DNA of 64,000 bases from Antiquaquibacter soli (GTDB lineage: Bacteria; Actinomycetota; Actinomycetes; Actinomycetales; Microbacteriaceae): assembly GCF_030580675.1 (NCBI RefSeq), contig NZ_JAUQUB010000001.1, positions 1,426,001 through 1,490,000 on the forward strand. Reading direction: 5' to 3'. A program made the translations under genes and the position numbers. Below are positions 14,165-25,948 of the stretch, piece by piece (position 1 is the first letter of the stretch; every line of letters begins with the position of its first letter). Under the pieces are notes generated by a model. It did no database searches. It was not told the origin of the DNA and was given only the letters and a program-made list of their open reading frames with translations.

Positions 14165-15622
14165 CTAGTCGGCGTGCTCGCCCGACTCCCACGCGGGAGC
14201 GACCGCGTTGATCGCGTCGCCCACGACGTGAACGCGGAGGTCGTTGGTCGAGCCGGGAATGCCGGGAGGGGAACCGGAGATCACGACGACCTTGTCGCCG
14301 ATCTCGGCGAGGCCCTGCTCCAGCAGCACGGAGTCCACCTGTGCGTACATCTCGTCGGTGTGCGTGACACGGTCGACGATGAACGACTCGATACCCCAGA
14401 TGAGCGCCATGCGCCGACGGATGGCCTCGTCGGGCGTGAACGCCTTCATCGGGATACGGAACCGCAGCCGCGACATGCGGCGGGCGGAGTCGCCCGACTC
14501 GGTGAAGACGCACACGTATTTGGCATCGACGAAGTCGGCGACCTCCGCGGCGGCGAGGGTGATCGCTCCACCCTGGGTGCGGGGCTTCGTCCCGAGCGGC
14601 GGGATGCGCTCGAGCCCGTGGTCCTCGGTCGAGGCGACGATTCGCGCCATCGTCTGCACGGTGATCACGGGGTACTCGCCGACGCTCGTCTCGCCCGACA
14701 GCATCACGGCGTCAGCGCCGTCGAGGATCGCGTTAGCGACGTCGGATGTCTCGGCGCGCGTGGGAACCGGGCTGCCGATCATCGATTCGAGCATCTGCGT
14801 GGCCACGATGACCGGCTTGGCCATGCGGCGGGCGAGCTCGACGGTGCGCTTTTGCACGATCGGGACGGCCTCGAGAGGCAGCTCGACGCCGAGGTCGCCT
14901 CGCGCGACCATGATCGCGTCGAACGCGTCGATGATCCCCTCGAGGTGGTCGACCGCTTGCGGCTTCTCGATCTTCGCGATGACGGGGACGCGGCGGCCCT
15001 CCTCGGCCATGATCTCGTGAACACGGGTCACGTCGTCGGCGTTGCGGACGAACGAGAGAGCGATGAGGTCGGCTCCGAGCTTGAGGCCCCAGCGCAGGTC
15101 ATCCTCGTCCTTCTCGGAGAGGGCCGGGACGTTCACGGCGACGCCGGGAAGGTTGATGCCCTTGTTGTTCGAGACGGGTCCGGCGACGATGACCTCGGTG
15201 GTCACGACGACGCCGTCGGTCTCAACGACCCGGACCTTGACCTTGCCGTCGTCGATCAGGAGGAAGTCCCCGGGGGCGACGTCCTGCGGAAGCCCCTTGA
15301 AGGTCGTGCCGACGATCTCCTTCGTCCCGAGGATGTCCTCGGTCGTGATCTTGAAGATGTCGCCGACGGCGAGCTCGTGGGGGCCGTTCTCGAACTTGCC
15401 GAGGCGGATCTTCGGGCCCTGGAGGTCGACCATCACGGCGACCGCGCGGCCCGAGTCGTCAGCGGCCTTGCGCACATTCGCGTAGACCTCCTCGTGCACG
15501 GCGTAGGACCCGTGGCTGAGGTTCATGCGAGCGACATCGACACCTGCATCGATGATGGCCCGGATGTTCTCGTAGCTCGATGTCGCGGGCCCGAGGGTCG
15601 CGACGATCTTGGCTCGTCTCAT
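14165..15622 (-). CDS. pyk: Pyruvate kinase
   Basis: 485 residues from ATG 15622 (MRRAKIVATLGPATSSYENI). It converts phosphoenolpyruvate and ADP to pyruvate and ATP, the last step of glycolysis. Seen: the N-terminal substrate motif VARMNLSHGS, the B domain, the catalytic-Lys strand VIAKIEKPQAVDHLEGIIDAFDAIMVARGDLGVE, KPVIVATQMLESMI, and a C-terminal regulatory domain. An AAGGAAG ribosome-binding site precedes the ATG. It lies at the end of the his-trp-lgt-glt block, 52 bases after gltD, with a G-poor, CACC-rich leader between them, and may have its own promoter. Confidence 0.97.
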   Translation of the reverse strand: MRRAKIVATLGPATSSYENIRAIIDAGVDVARMNLSHGSYAVHEEVYANVRKAADDSGRAVAVMVDLQGPKIRLGKFENGPHELAVGDIFKITTEDILGTKEIVGTTFKGLPQDVAPGDFLLIDDGKVKVRVVETDGVVVTTEVIVAGPVSNNKGINLPGVAVNVPALSEKDEDDLRWGLKLGADLIALSFVRNADDVTRVHEIMAEEGRRVPVIAKIEKPQAVDHLEGIIDAFDAIMVARGDLGVELPLEAVPIVQKRTVELARRMAKPVIVATQMLESMIGSPVPTRAETSDVANAILDGADAVMLSGETSVGEYPVITVQTMARIVASTEDHGLERIPPLGTKPRTQGGAITLAAAEVADFVDAKYVCVFTESGDSARRMSRLRFRIPMKAFTPDEAIRRRMALIWGIESFIVDRVTHTDEMYAQVDSVLLEQGLAEIGDKVVVISGSPPGIPGSTNDLRVHVVGDAINAVAPAWESGEHAD

Positions 15623-15674
15623 GACTTCCTTCTGTGGTGGTGGTACTGCTGTGTGGTGGTGGGGTGGTGCTGGT

Positions 15675-17132
15675 CTAGAGAGCGATTGCCCGATCGGTGG
15701 GGCGCACCGGCGACGGCAGCTGCGTGTGCCCCTCAAGGTACCGGTCGACCGCGGCGGCGGCAGCGCGCCCCTCGGCGATCGCCCAGACGATGAGCGACTG
15801 ACCGCGACCCGCATCGCCGGCGACGAAGACGCCGGACTCGCTCGTCTGGTAGTCGGCGTCGCGCTCGACGGTGCCGGTCGCCTCGAACGGGAGAGCGAGC
15901 TGCTCGGCGATGCTCTCCTGCTCCGGTCCCGTGAACCCGAGGGCCAGGAGGACGAGGTCGGCGGGGATCTCTCGCTCGGTTCCCGACTTCGGCACACGGC
16001 GGCCGTCGAGGTACTCGGTCTCGGCCACGCGGATCGCTCGAACCTCCCCGGCGTCATTGCGCAGGAACTCGACGGTCGACGCGAGGTACACCCGCTCGCC
16101 GCCCTCCTCGTGCGCACTCGAGACCTCGAAGAGCGTCGGCGACATCGGCCACGGCTGGTGCTCGGGTCGCTCTGACGGAGGCTGCTTGCCGATCGCGAGG
16201 TTCGTGACGGAGAGGGCGCCCTGACGGTGCGCGGTGCCGATGCAGTCGGCTCCGGTGTCGCCACCGCCGAGGACGACGACGTGCTTGCCCTCGGCCGTGA
16301 TCTGGTCCGGAACGGAGTCTCCGGCGCCGACGCGATTCGCCTGGACGAGGTACTCCATCGCGAAGTGGACGCCGAGGAGGTCGCGCCCCGGGATCGGCAG
16401 GTCGCGCGGCACCATGGCTCCGGTGGCGATGACGACCGCGTCGTAGCGCGCCTTCAGGTCCGACCAGGAGATGTCCACACCGATCTCGACACCGGCTCGG
16501 AAGCGGGTGCCCTCGGCCTGCATCTGGGCGAGCCGCGCCTCGATGTGCTTCTTCTCCATCTTGAAGTCCGGGATGCCGTACCGCAGCAGACCGCCGATGC
16601 GGTCATCCCGCTCGAACACCGCGACCGTGTGACCCGCGCGCGTCAGCTGCTGGGCGGCTGCGAGACCCGCGGGACCGGACCCCACGACCGCCACGGTCTT
16701 GCCCGTGAGGCGCTCCGGCGGGTGCGGTGTGACGTTCCCGTTCGCAAACGCCTGGTCGATGATCGAGACCTCGACCTGCTTGATCGTCACCGGTGGCTGG
16801 TTGATCCCCAGCACGCACGAGCTCTCGCACGGAGCCGGGCAGAGGCGACCGGTGAACTCCGGGAAGTTGTTCGTCGCGTGGAGCCGCTCGATCGCCTGGG
16901 CGCTCTCGCCACGCCACATGAGGTCGTTCCACTCGGGGATCAGGTTGCCGAGCGGGCAGCCCTGGTGGCAGAACGGCACTCCGCAGTCCATGCAGCGGCC
17001 GGCCTGTCGCCGAAGCTGCGACGGGTCCTGCTGCTCGTAGACCTCTTTCCAGTCCATCAGCCGCAGCGCGACGGGGCGTCGAGCGGGAAGCTCCCGCTCC
17101 TGGACCTTGAGGAAGCCCTTCGGGTCAGCCAC
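15675..17132 (-). CDS. gltD: Glutamate synthase [NADPH] small subunit
   Basis: 485 residues. It oxidises NADPH through FAD and passes electrons to GltB for glutamate formation from glutamine and 2-oxoglutarate. The N-terminus holds the Fe-S cysteine clusters [17 protein letters not shown] and CPAPCESSC; then the FAD motif [17 protein letters not shown] and the NADPH motif [18 protein letters not shown], ending with [20 protein letters not shown]. The GTG start at 17132 overlaps the gltB stop by 8 bases, ensuring coupled subunit synthesis. Confidence 0.97.
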   Translation of the reverse strand: MADPKGFLKVQERELPARRPVALRLMDWKEVYEQQDPSQLRRQAGRCMDCGVPFCHQGCPLGNLIPEWNDLMWRGESAQAIERLHATNNFPEFTGRLCPAPCESSCVLGINQPPVTIKQVEVSIIDQAFANGNVTPHPPERLTGKTVAVVGSGPAGLAAAQQLTRAGHTVAVFERDDRIGGLLRYGIPDFKMEKKHIEARLAQMQAEGTRFRAGVEIGVDISWSDLKARYDAVVIATGAMVPRDLPIPGRDLLGVHFAMEYLVQANRVGAGDSVPDQITAEGKHVVVLGGGDTGADCIGTAHRQGALSVTNLAIGKQPPSERPEHQPWPMSPTLFEVSSAHEEGGERVYLASTVEFLRNDAGEVRAIRVAETEYLDGRRVPKSGTEREIPADLVLLALGFTGPEQESIAEQLALPFEATGTVERDADYQTSESGVFVAGDAGRGQSLIVWAIAEGRAAAAAVDRYLEGHTQLPSPVRPTDRAIAL

Positions 17133-20100
17133 CGGTCACCTCCATAATGCGTCCCCAGACGATGTCACCGTCGGGGTCAAGTCCTTCGTCGATTGCGGTC
17201 TGTCGCGTCTGCATGACCGCCGCGTAGTCGCGAGGCAGAACCTTCGTGAACCGCTGAGCGGACTCCTCGAGGTTCTCGAGCATCCTCGCCGCGACGGCGG
17301 AGTCGGTCTCGTCGACGTGCCGCTGGAGCAGGTCGCGGAGGATCTCGATGTCCCCGCTGCCGAGCGGGAGCAGTTCGAGCTCGCCCGAGGCGATCGAGTC
17401 GGGGTTCACGCGCTCGGGTCGCAGGTCGTAGATGTAGGCGGTTCCGCCCGACATACCCGCTCCGAGGTTGCGGCCCGTCCCGCCGAGGATGACGGCGAGT
17501 CCTCCCGTCATGTACTCGAGGGCATGGTCCCCCACCCCCTCGACGACGGCCGTCGCGCCCGAGTTGCGCACGAGGAACCGCTCGCCCACGATGCCGCGCA
17601 GGAACATGCTGCCCTGCGTGGCGCCGTAGCCGATCACGTTGCCGGCGATGACGTTGCGCTCGGCGGGGAAGACGCTGTCGCGGTGCGGACGGATGACGAT
17701 CTCCCCTCCGCACAGGCCCTTGCCGACGTAGTCGTTAGAGTCCCCCTCGAGACGCAGGGTGATTCCGGAGGGCATGAAGGCCCCGAGCGACTGACCGGCC
17801 GTGCCCGTCAGCCGGACATCGATCGTGCCGGACGGCAGTCCGTTCTCGCCGTGACGCAGGGTGACTTCGTGACCGAGCATTGTGCCGACCGCACGCTCCG
17901 TATTGCGGATCGGGAGCTCGACGACGACCGGGGTACCGCTCTCGAGAGCCCCCTGCGCCTGGGCGATGATGTGGCGGTCGAAGTGCTCATCGAGCTCGTG
18001 GTCCTGGCCGACCCGGTTCGAGCGAGGCTCGTCCTCATCGAACTCGGGGCCTACGAGGATGGGTTCCAGGTTGAGGCCGTCGGCCTTCCAGTGCTCGACC
18101 GCGCGGTCCACGTCGAGCAGCTCGGCGTGGCCGATCGCCTCGTCGAGCGACCGGAATCCCAGCTCCGACAGGTACTCGCGCACCTCCTGTGCGAGGAATT
18201 CGAAGAAATTGACGACGAACTCCGGCTTTCCGGTGAAGCGCGAGCGCAGCTCGGGGTTCTGGGTGGCCACACCCACAGGGCACGTGTCGAGATGGCAGAC
18301 GCGCATCAAGATGCAGCCCGAGACGACGAGCGGCGCGGTCGCGAAGCCGTACTCCTCGGCGCCCAGGAGCGCGGCGACGATGACGTCGCGGCCCGTCTTC
18401 ATCTGGCCGTCGACCTGCACGACGACGCGGTCGCGCATCCCGTTGAGCATGAGGGTCTGCTGCGTCTCCGCGAGGCCGATCTCCCACGGCGTTCCCGCGT
18501 GCTTGAGGGAGTTCAGCGGGCTAGCGCCCGTGCCCCCGTCGTGGCCGGAGACCAGCACGACATCGGCCTTCGCCTTCGTGACACCGGCCGCTACCGCACC
18601 GATGCCGTTCTGGCTCACGAGCTTCACGTGAACTCTGGCTTGCGGGTTGGCGCGCTTGACGTCGAAGATCAGCTGCTTGAGGTCCTCGATCGAGTAGATG
18701 TCGTGGTGAGGCGGCGGCGAGATCAGACCGACGCCCGCCGTCCCGTGGCGCGTCCGCGCGATCCACGGATACACCTTGCCGGCGGGCAGCTGCCCGCCCT
18801 CGCCCGGCTTCGCACCCTGGGCCATCTTGATCTGGATGTCGGTCGCGTGCGTGAGGTACATGCTCGTGACGCCGAAGCGCCCCGACGCCACCTGCTTGAT
18901 CGCCGAGCGGCGCTCGGGGTCGAGCAGTCGCTCCACGTCCTCGCCGCCCTCCCCGGTGTTCGACCGGCCGCCGAGGCGGTTCATGGCGATCGCGAGCGTC
19001 TCGTGCGCCTCCTTGCTGATCGAGCCGTAGCTCATCGCGCCCGTGTTGAAGCGCGAGACGATGGACTCGATCGGCTCGACCTCGTCGATCGGCACGGCAG
19101 GTCGGACCCCGGTGCGAAGTTTGAAGAGCCCGCGCATCGTCATGAGGTTCTCGGCCTGCTCGTCGACGAGCCGGGTGTAGTCGCGGAAGATGTCGTAGCG
19201 CTTGGACCGCGTCGCGTGCTGGAGCCGGAACACGGTGTCCGGGTTGAACAGGTGCGGCGGTCCCTCGCGACGCCACTGGTACTCGCCTCCGGTTGCGAGT
19301 CGCTCGTGGGCACTCGTCGCGCCGTCCTCGGGGTAGGCCGCCGCGTGGCGCTCCGCGTTCTCGCGGGCGATCACGTCGATTCCCACTCCGCCCAAGAGGC
19401 TCGAGGTGCCGGTGAAGTACTGGTCCACGAACTCCTGGGACAGACCGACCGCCTCGAATGCCTGCGCGCCGGCGTACGAGCCGACGACGGAGATGCCCAT
19501 CTTGGACATGATCTTGAGAACGCCCTTGCCGAGAGCCTTGATGAGATTCTTGACGGCCTTCTCGGGGGTGATGCCCTGAATCATCCCGGAGCGGACGAGC
19601 TCCTCTGCGGTCTCCATCGCCAGGTACGGGTTGATCGCGGATGCCCCGTAGCCGACGAGGAGCGCGACATGGTGCACCTCGCGCACGTCCCCGGCCTCGA
19701 CGATGAGGCCCACCCGCATCCGGGTCTCCTCGCGGATGAGGTGATGGTGCACCGCCGCGAGCATGAGCAGCGACGGGATCGGAGCGTAGTCCTTGTTGGA
19801 GTCGCGGTCCGACAGCACGATGAACTCCGCACCCTGCCGGATGGCGTCGTCGACTTCCTCGCACATCTTCGCGAGCCGCTTCTCCATCGCCTTCGGGCCC
19901 TTGTCGACGCGGTAGAGCCCCTTGATGGTGACCGCCCGCCGCGCGCCCGAGTGAGCGTCGATGTGCTGGATCTTCGCGAGTTCGTCGTTGTCGATCACGG
20001 GGAAGTCGAGGGCGACCTGCCGAGCATGCTCGGGGGTGGCCGCGAGCAGGTTGCGCTCCGGGCCGAGGCCGAGGCGCATCGAGGTGACGACCTCTTCACG

Positions 20101-21699
20101 GATCGAGTCCAGCGGCGGGTTGGTGACCTGAGCGAACTGCTGCGTGAAGTAGTCGAAGATCAGGCGCGGCCGCTCCGAGAGGACCGCGATCGGGGTGTCC
20201 GACCCCATGGCGCCGAGCGGCTCAGCGCCGTTCTGGGCCATCGGGGACACGAGGATGCGCACCTCTTCCTCGGTGTACCCGAAGGTGCGCTGCCGGCGGA
20301 CGACGGAGGCCGGGGTGTGCACGATGTGCTCGCGCTCCGGGAGATCCTTGAGGGCGATCCGGTTGGTCTCCAGCCACTCTCCCCACGGCTGGGCGGCGGC
20401 GAGCTGGGACTTCACCTCGTCGTCCTCGATGATGCGGCCCTCGGCCGTGTCGACGAGGAACATCTTGCCCGGGCGCAGTCGGCCCTTGCGCACGATCTTG
20501 CTCGGCTCGACGTCGTGAACACCGATCTCGCTGCCGAGGACCACGAGACCGTCGTCGGTCACCAGGTACCGCCCCGGGCGCAATCCGTTTCGGTCGAGCG
20601 TGGCCCCCACGAGCGACCCGTCGGTGAAGACGAGCGCGGCGGGGCCGTCCCACGGCTCCATGAGGGTCGAGTGGTACTCGTAGAAGGCGCGACGAGCCGG
20701 GTCGATGTCGACCTGGTTCTCGTAGGCCTCCGGAACCATCATCATCATCGCGTGCGGGAGGCTGCGCCCCGCGAGGTTCAGAAGCTCCACGACCTCGTCG
20801 AAGGAGGCGGAGTCGGACGCGCCCGGCGTGTTGATCGGCAGGATCGACCGGATGTCGCCGAGCAGCTCGCTCTCGAGCTGGGACTGACGGGCGCGCATCC
20901 AGTTCCGGTTACCCTGCACGGTGTTGATCTCACCGTTGTGGGCGATCATCCGGAACGGCTGGGCGAGCGGCCAGGACGGGAAGGTGTTCGTCGAGTACCG
21001 GGAGTGCACGAGGGCGAGCTTCGATACGAAGCGCTCGTCCGAGAGGTCCGGGTAGAACGGCTCGAGCTGGAGGGTCGTGACCATGCCCTTGTAGACGAGC
21101 GTGCGCGACGAGAGCGACGGGAAGTAGACGTGAAGGGTGTGCTCGGCGCGCTTGCGCAGCCGGAATGCCTGGCGCTCGAGGTCGAGGCCGCCAATCGGCC
21201 CCTTCTCATCGGTGCGCAGCGACTGGAGGAAGAGCTGCTCGAACGCGGGCATGGCTCCGCGGGCGAGGTTCCCGAGATTGCTCGGCTCCACGGGCACTGC
21301 GCGCCAGCCGAGCACAGTGAGGCCCTCCGCGGCAGCGAGCTCGGCGACGCCGGACTTGATGGCGGCGCGCTCGGAGTCGTCCGTCGGCAGGAACGCCATT
21401 CCGACGGCATAGCGGCCGACCGGTGGCAGGGCGAAGTCGACGACCTCGCGGAGGAAGCCGTCGGGGATCTGCGTGACGATTCCGGCGCCGTCGCCGGTCC
21501 CCGCATCGGACCCGACGGCACCGCGGTGCTCGAGGTTGCGCAGCGAGCTCAGGGCTGTCTGAATGATGTCGTGCCCCGCGCTTCCGCGCAGCGTCGCAAC
21601 CATGGCGAGGCCGCAGGCGTCGCGCTCATTGCGCGGGTCATAGAGACCCGTCGCCTCCGGGGTGGAGCTGAACCGCTCGAATACTGGCGTGAGAGCCAT
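17125..21699 (-). CDS. gltB: Glutamate synthase [NADPH] large subunit
   Basis: 1524 residues from ATG 21699. The N-terminal glutaminase domain begins at Cys29 ([13 protein letters not shown]), so a 28-residue propeptide is removed to expose the nucleophile. The central and FMN-binding synthase domains follow ([42 protein letters not shown]), with the Fe-S cysteines in [15 protein letters not shown] and a C-terminal beta-helix domain. With GltD it makes two glutamates from glutamine and 2-oxoglutarate. The length is as expected. It follows lgt by 70 bases; a GAGG site lies about 9 bases before the ATG, so it may also have its own promoter. Confidence 0.97.
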   Translation of the reverse strand: MALTPVFERFSSTPEATGLYDPRNERDACGLAMVATLRGSAGHDIIQTALSSLRNLEHRGAVGSDAGTGDGAGIVTQIPDGFLREVVDFALPPVGRYAVGMAFLPTDDSERAAIKSGVAELAAAEGLTVLGWRAVPVEPSNLGNLARGAMPAFEQLFLQSLRTDEKGPIGGLDLERQAFRLRKRAEHTLHVYFPSLSSRTLVYKGMVTTLQLEPFYPDLSDERFVSKLALVHSRYSTNTFPSWPLAQPFRMIAHNGEINTVQGNRNWMRARQSQLESELLGDIRSILPINTPGASDSASFDEVVELLNLAGRSLPHAMMMMVPEAYENQVDIDPARRAFYEYHSTLMEPWDGPAALVFTDGSLVGATLDRNGLRPGRYLVTDDGLVVLGSEIGVHDVEPSKIVRKGRLRPGKMFLVDTAEGRIIEDDEVKSQLAAAQPWGEWLETNRIALKDLPEREHIVHTPASVVRRQRTFGYTEEEVRILVSPMAQNGAEPLGAMGSDTPIAVLSERPRLIFDYFTQQFAQVTNPPLDSIREEVVTSMRLGLGPERNLLAATPEHARQVALDFPVIDNDELAKIQHIDAHSGARRAVTIKGLYRVDKGPKAMEKRLAKMCEEVDDAIRQGAEFIVLSDRDSNKDYAPIPSLLMLAAVHHHLIREETRMRVGLIVEAGDVREVHHVALLVGYGASAINPYLAMETAEELVRSGMIQGITPEKAVKNLIKALGKGVLKIMSKMGISVVGSYAGAQAFEAVGLSQEFVDQYFTGTSSLLGGVGIDVIARENAERHAAAYPEDGATSAHERLATGGEYQWRREGPPHLFNPDTVFRLQHATRSKRYDIFRDYTRLVDEQAENLMTMRGLFKLRTGVRPAVPIDEVEPIESIVSRFNTGAMSYGSISKEAHETLAIAMNRLGGRSNTGEGGEDVERLLDPERRSAIKQVASGRFGVTSMYLTHATDIQIKMAQGAKPGEGGQLPAGKVYPWIARTRHGTAGVGLISPPPHHDIYSIEDLKQLIFDVKRANPQARVHVKLVSQNGIGAVAAGVTKAKADVVLVSGHDGGTGASPLNSLKHAGTPWEIGLAETQQTLMLNGMRDRVVVQVDGQMKTGRDVIVAALLGAEEYGFATAPLVVSGCILMRVCHLDTCPVGVATQNPELRSRFTGKPEFVVNFFEFLAQEVREYLSELGFRSLDEAIGHAELLDVDRAVEHWKADGLNLEPILVGPEFDEDEPRSNRVGQDHELDEHFDRHIIAQAQGALESGTPVVVELPIRNTERAVGTMLGHEVTLRHGENGLPSGTIDVRLTGTAGQSLGAFMPSGITLRLEGDSNDYVGKGLCGGEIVIRPHRDSVFPAERNVIAGNVIGYGATQGSMFLRGIVGERFLVRNSGATAVVEGVGDHALEYMTGGLAVILGGTGRNLGAGMSGGTAYIYDLRPERVNPDSIASGELELLPLGSGDIEILRDLLQRHVDETDSAVAARMLENLEESAQRFTKVLPRDYAAVMQTRQTAIDEGLDPDGDIVWGRIMEVTGG

Positions 21700-21769
21700 G
21701 GCTACCGTCCTCACGATGGTGCTGGAACTGCGGGACGTCGGCGGCCCAAGTGGGAAACGACCCCCTGAT

Positions 21770-22876
21770 TTATGAGGGCGAGGATTTGGCTCCGCTTGTG
21801 GCGGCCAGTTCAGACCCCGTCGCAGCCTCATCGCTGTCATCGTCGGTGTCCGAATAGGTCGCTTCGGAGTCTACAGCACCCTCGGGAGTCCACTCGCGAC
21901 CCGGCCGATACGGGCTCGGCTCAACACCCGGGTGGCGTCGGCGCTGAACGAGGAACAGGATGATGCCCGCAACGACGAGCGCGATGGCGCCCCACACGTT
22001 CGCGCGAATGCCGAGGAAGACCTGGCTCGGGTCGACCCGGATGGATTCGAACCAGATGCGGCCGACGCCGTACCAGACCATGTAGAGCGCCCAGAGCGTG
22101 CCCCACTGCAGGCGCGGCTTCGCGTCGCCCACCGGAACGGGCACGGTCAGCCCGAGCACCGTGCGCTTCACGAGCCGGAACTGGCGTTCCATCGTGAGCA
22201 GGAACACGATGCCGACGGTGTTCCAGATCATCTCGTAGAGGAACGTCGGGTGGAAGAGCGTTCCCTCCGGCAGACCGACGGGGAACGCCGGGTTGGATGC
22301 CTCGATCTCGAGGCCCCACGGAAGGTCGGTGGGCAGGCCGAAGAGCTCGTGGTTGAAGTAGTTGCCGAGGCGCCCGAATACCTGGGCCAGGAGGATGGCG
22401 GGGGCCAGGGCATCCGCGAAGGTCCAGAAGCGCAAGCCCGTCAGCCGGCAGCCGATCCATGCGCCGACCGCGCCGCCGATGAGCGACCCGATGATGGCGT
22501 TGCCGCCGCTCCAGATCGCCCACACGCTGTTCGGGTTGAGCCCGCTCTCGTTGAACAGGCTCCACGGGTCGGAGCCCTCATAGAAGTAGTCGCTCAGGTG
22601 AGTGAGCACGTGGTAGGCGCGCGCTCCGACGAGCCCGAGCGGCACCGCCCAGATGATGACGTCGAGCACGATCCACGGCTCGGCGCCCTTGGCGCGCAGG
22701 CGCCGGTTCGTCCAGAACGTCGCGACGATGATGCCGAAGAGGATGATCAGCGCGTACGTCGTGATTCGGAAGGTGAAGGGCAGATCCCACCCGAAGGTGC
22801 TCTCCAACCACGACGTGATGTTGAGCTCCTTCCAGTCATCGGGAGGGCTCGGGATGCTGAGCGGCACGATCGACAA
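21770..22876 (-). CDS. lgt: Prolipoprotein diacylglyceryl transferase
   Basis: About 368 residues, a polytopic membrane enzyme that transfers diacylglycerol from phosphatidylglycerol to the lipobox Cys of prolipoproteins. The signature [13 protein letters not shown] and the seven-helix pattern are clear. The C-terminal acidic extension (about 60 residues, [18 protein letters not shown]) is common in Actinobacteria and probably cytoplasmic. I chose TTG 22876: it has GAAAGG 8 bases upstream. The alternative GTG 22885 overlaps that ribosome-binding site. Last gene of the trp cluster, 26 bases after trpA. The lipobox-bearing solute-binding protein encoded near 49 kb is a likely substrate. Confidence 0.95.
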   Translation of the reverse strand: MSIVPLSIPSPPDDWKELNITSWLESTFGWDLPFTFRITTYALIILFGIIVATFWTNRRLRAKGAEPWIVLDVIIWAVPLGLVGARAYHVLTHLSDYFYEGSDPWSLFNESGLNPNSVWAIWSGGNAIIGSLIGGAVGAWIGCRLTGLRFWTFADALAPAILLAQVFGRLGNYFNHELFGLPTDLPWGLEIEASNPAFPVGLPEGTLFHPTFLYEMIWNTVGIVFLLTMERQFRLVKRTVLGLTVPVPVGDAKPRLQWGTLWALYMVWYGVGRIWFESIRVDPSQVFLGIRANVWGAIALVVAGIILFLVQRRRHPGVEPSPYRPGREWTPEGAVDSEATYSDTDDDSDEAATGSELAATSGAKSSPS

Positions 22877-22902
22877 GCCGATCACCTTTCTAGGGAGGGG
22901 AA

Positions 22903-23688
22903 CTACGCGAGTCTAGTACCGGTTGCGAGCTGGGCCGCCGTGCGGGCGACGGCGTCGACGCCGCCGTCGGCGAGAGCGCGAACGAGCGCGGACCCGACGA
23001 TCGCGCCGTCCGCGTACTCCAGGACTTCGCGCACCTGGTCCGCGGTCGAGATGCCGAGCCCCACACACGTCGACGTCGCGCCGGCCGCACGAAGTCTCGC
23101 GACGAGCGATCGGGCGGCCGAGTCGACGTCCGACCGTGCGCCCGTGATGCCCATGGTGGAGACGGCGTAGACGAAGCCCCGGCTCGACTCGACGGACTGC
23201 GCGAGTCGGGCATCCGTCGACGAGGGCGCCGCGAGGAAGACGCGGTCGAGACCCGTCCGATCCGAGGCGGACAGCCAGTCGCCTGCTTCGTCCGGGATGA
23301 GGTCGGGGGTGATGAGCCCCGCTCCCCCGGCGGCAAGGAGATCGTCCGCAAAGCGGTCGACCCCGTACTGCACCACGGGGTTCCAGTAGGTCATTACCAG
23401 GACGGGCACGTCCGTGCGGCTCGTGATCCGGCGGACTGCCTCAAAACCGTCGCGAAGGCGGAAGCCGCCGGCGAGTGCCGTCTGAGTGGCCTCCTGGATG
23501 ACCGTGCCGTCCATCACCGGATCGGAGTACGGCAGACCGAGCTCGATGACGTCGACGCCGTTGTCCGCGAGAGCGACCGCAGCGTCGACGCTCGAGTCGA
23601 AGGTCGGGAACCCTACGGGCAGGTACCCCACGAGGGCGCCGGAGCCTGCGGCCTTGCGCGCGGCGATGACCGACTCGACGGCGCTCAC
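22903..23688 (-). CDS. trpA: Tryptophan synthase alpha chain
   Basis: 261 residues, a TIM barrel that cleaves indole-3-glycerol phosphate to indole and glyceraldehyde 3-phosphate. The catalytic Glu and Asp are in [16 protein letters not shown]; the phosphate-binding glycines are near [27 protein letters not shown]. The GTG start overlaps the trpB stop by 4 bases, giving coupled synthesis of the alpha2-beta2 complex. Confidence 0.97.
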   Translation of the reverse strand: MSAVESVIAARKAAGSGALVGYLPVGFPTFDSSVDAAVALADNGVDVIELGLPYSDPVMDGTVIQEATQTALAGGFRLRDGFEAVRRITSRTDVPVLVMTYWNPVVQYGVDRFADDLLAAGGAGLITPDLIPDEAGDWLSASDRTGLDRVFLAAPSSTDARLAQSVESSRGFVYAVSTMGITGARSDVDSAARSLVARLRAAGATSTCVGLGISTADQVREVLEYADGAIVGSALVRALADGGVDAVARTAAQLATGTRLA

Positions 23689-24896
23689 TCGGCGGCTCCG
23701 TTCGCGTCGAAGAGCTCGAAGTAGGCTCCCGCGGTCTCCATGTCCTTGTCGCCGCGGCCGGACAGGTTCACGAGGATGATCGCATCCGGACCGAGCTCGC
23801 GACCGAGCCGCAGGGTACCGGCGAGAGCGTGGGCGGACTCGATCGCGGGGATGATGCCCTCCGTCCGCGCGAGCAGGCGCAGGGCATCCATCGCCTCGGC
23901 GTCCGTGACGGGCAGGTAGCTGGCTCGACCGATGTCATTGAGCCACGCGTGCTCCGGACCGACTCCCGGATAGTCGAGGCCCGCCGAGATCGAGTGCGAT
24001 TCGATCGTCTGGCCGTCCTCGTCCTGCAACATGTAGCTGCGGGCGCCGTGCAGCACACCCGGCCGACCGCGCGTGATCGTCGCGGCGTGCTTCTCGGTGA
24101 GGTGTCCCTCGCCCGCTGCCTCGAACCCGTACAGGGCAACGTCCGGGTCGTCCAGGAAGGCGTGGAAGATGCCCATTGCGTTGCTGCCGCCGCCGACGCA
24201 TGCCGTCACGGCGTCGGGCAGACGACCGGTGAGGTCGAGCACCTGCTGCCGCGCCTCCTCCCCGATGATCTTGTGGAAGTCGCGCACCATGACCGGGAAC
24301 GGATGCGGCCCGGCAACCGTGCCGAGCAGGTAGTGGGTCGAGTCCACGTTGGCGACCCAGTCGCGCAGCGCGTCGTTGATCGCGTCCTTGAGGGTGCGTG
24401 AGCCCGTTTTCACGGGAACGACCTCGGCTCCCAGCAGCCGCATGCGCGCGACGTTGAGGGCCTGACGCTGCGTGTCCACCTCGCCCATGTAGACGACGCA
24501 CTCCATGCCGAAGAGCGCTGCCGCCGTCGCGCTCGCGACGCCGTGCTGGCCGGCTCCGGTCTCGGCGATGAGCCGCGTCTTGCCGAGCCGCTTCGCGAGG
24601 AGCGCCTGGCCGAGCACGTTGTTGATCTTGTGCGAGCCCGTGTGGTTGAGATCCTCGCGCTTGAGGATGGTCCGCGCGCCGCCCGCGTGCTCCGCGAATC
24701 GCGGAGCCTCGGTGATGATCGACGGCCGACCCGTGTACGACTGGTGCAGGGCGGCGAGCTCGGCCTGGAAGGCGGGGTCCGTCTTCGCCTCCTGGTAGGC
24801 GGCGTCCAACTCGTCGAGCGCCGCGATGAGCGATTCGGGGACGAAGCGGCCGCCGTACTCGCCGAAGTAGGGACCGAGTTCTTCGCGCAGTGCCAT
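23685..24896 (-). CDS. trpB: Tryptophan synthase beta chain
   Basis: 403 residues, the PLP-dependent subunit that joins indole to serine. The PLP lysine lies in [20 protein letters not shown], the phosphate-binding loop in [15 protein letters not shown], and the catalytic Glu and activation segments in [20 protein letters not shown]-terminus [18 protein letters not shown] is the usual TrpB1 form. The ATG overlaps the end of trpC and the gene overlaps trpA by 4 bases. Confidence 0.98.
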   Translation of the reverse strand: MALREELGPYFGEYGGRFVPESLIAALDELDAAYQEAKTDPAFQAELAALHQSYTGRPSIITEAPRFAEHAGGARTILKREDLNHTGSHKINNVLGQALLAKRLGKTRLIAETGAGQHGVASATAAALFGMECVVYMGEVDTQRQALNVARMRLLGAEVVPVKTGSRTLKDAINDALRDWVANVDSTHYLLGTVAGPHPFPVMVRDFHKIIGEEARQQVLDLTGRLPDAVTACVGGGSNAMGIFHAFLDDPDVALYGFEAAGEGHLTEKHAATITRGRPGVLHGARSYMLQDEDGQTIESHSISAGLDYPGVGPEHAWLNDIGRASYLPVTDAEAMDALRLLARTEGIIPAIESAHALAGTLRLGRELGPDAIILVNLSGRGDKDMETAGAYFELFDANGAAE

Positions 24897-25666
24897 CAGA
24901 CCGCCAGGAATTCCGTGAGAGTGGCGACGGGGTCGCCGGTGACGAGGGCTTCGCCGACGAGGACCACGTCGGCGCCCGCCCTCCGGTAGTGGGCGACGTC
25001 CGCCGGGGTCTTCACGGCCGATTCCGCGACGCGGATGACGCCCGAGGGGATGCGGTCGACGAGTCGGCCGAACAGGTCTTGATCGAGCTCGAAAGTACTG
25101 AGGTCGCGGGCGTTCACTCCCACGAGATCAGCACCCAGATCGAGTGCGCGCTCGACCTCGTCGGCCGAGTGCGTCTCCACGAGCGGTGTCATGCCGAGCT
25201 GGTTGACGAGGTCGAACAGCTCCGTGAGGAGGGGTTGCTCGAGGGCCGCGACGATCAGGAGGACGAGGTCGGCTCCGGCGGCGCGGGCTTCGAAGACCTG
25301 GTACGGGTCGGCGATGAAATCCTTGCGGAGAACCGGGACCGCCACCGACGCCCGGACCGCCTCGAGGTCGGCGAGAGAGCCCTTGAACTTGCGACCCTCG
25401 GTGAGCACGCTGATCGCGCTCGCCCCGCCCGTCTCATAGGCGGCGGCGAGAGCGGCAGGATCGGGGATGTCCGCGAGCGAACCGCGAGAGGGGCTCGCGC
25501 GCTTCACCTCCGCGATGACGCGGACTGTGTCGCGGGGCGCGAGCGCCGAGAGCGCGTCGAGGGCCGCGGGGCGCGCGAGGGCATCCGTCTCGACGTCGGC
25601 GAGACTGCGAGCAGCACGACGCTCCGAAGCGTCGTGGAGAGCTCCGGCTACGAGGTCGGCGAGCAC
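24896..25666 (-). CDS. trpC: Indole-3-glycerol phosphate synthase
   Basis: 256 residues, a TIM barrel that closes the indole ring from CdRP. Active-site landmarks are [41 protein letters not shown] and [14 protein letters not shown]. It starts at GTG 25666, one base after the stop of the small membrane-protein gene, and its stop touches the trpB start. It is not fused to TrpF; in Actinobacteria the TrpF step is commonly done by the bifunctional HisA/PriA isomerase, which is not in the window. Confidence 0.97.
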   Translation of the reverse strand: MLADLVAGALHDASERRAARSLADVETDALARPAALDALSALAPRDTVRVIAEVKRASPSRGSLADIPDPAALAAAYETGGASAISVLTEGRKFKGSLADLEAVRASVAVPVLRKDFIADPYQVFEARAAGADLVLLIVAALEQPLLTELFDLVNQLGMTPLVETHSADEVERALDLGADLVGVNARDLSTFELDQDLFGRLVDRIPSGVIRVAESAVKTPADVAHYRRAGADVVLVGEALVTGDPVATLTEFLAV

Positions 25667-25667
25667 T

Positions 25668-25895
25668 CTAGTGGTGCGCCTTGGGAGTCAGTCGGGACCC
25701 GCCCACGCCGTAGCCGAGCTTGGCCAGGATCCAGCCCACGAGGGCGCCGACGACGACGAGACCTGCGGAGGCGACGACGAGCCACGCCACGTCCAGGAAG
25801 AAGGCGACGGTGCCGACCGCGAAGCCGAGCAGCATGATGATGACGGCGGTCCAGGCGGCCGGCGAGTTTCCGTGGCCGGGGTCTGACTCGTTCAT
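25668..25895 (-). CDS. Small trp-operon membrane protein (HGxxPAAW family)
   Basis: 75 residues from ATG 25895, preceded by GGAG; a longer ATG at 25952 is in frame but lies within the upstream gene's end. After a short N-terminus with HGNSPAAWTAV there are two transmembrane helices (TAVIIMLLGFAVGTVAFFL and AWLVVASAGLVVVGALVGWI) and a basic tail. The HGxxPAAW motif marks a small protein family found in actinobacterial trp operons. Function unknown. It sits between the TrpM-like protein gene and trpC, 1 base before trpC, so it is co-translated with the pathway. Confidence 0.82.
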   Translation of the reverse strand: MNESDPGHGNSPAAWTAVIIMLLGFAVGTVAFFLDVAWLVVASAGLVVVGALVGWILAKLGYGVGGSRLTPKAHH

Positions 25896-25948
25896 CGATC
25901 TCCGTTCGTTGAGGCTTGCGTCGATTCTAGCGGGATGCTCGGTCGCGC

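Noticed and set aside
17107-21768. A 1553-codon open frame on the plus strand opposite gltB
   Set aside because: Antisense frames stay open in G+C-rich genes because of third-position bias. The protein is Arg/Asp/Val/Leu-rich with no fold or motif, while gltB is a complete, conserved enzyme.
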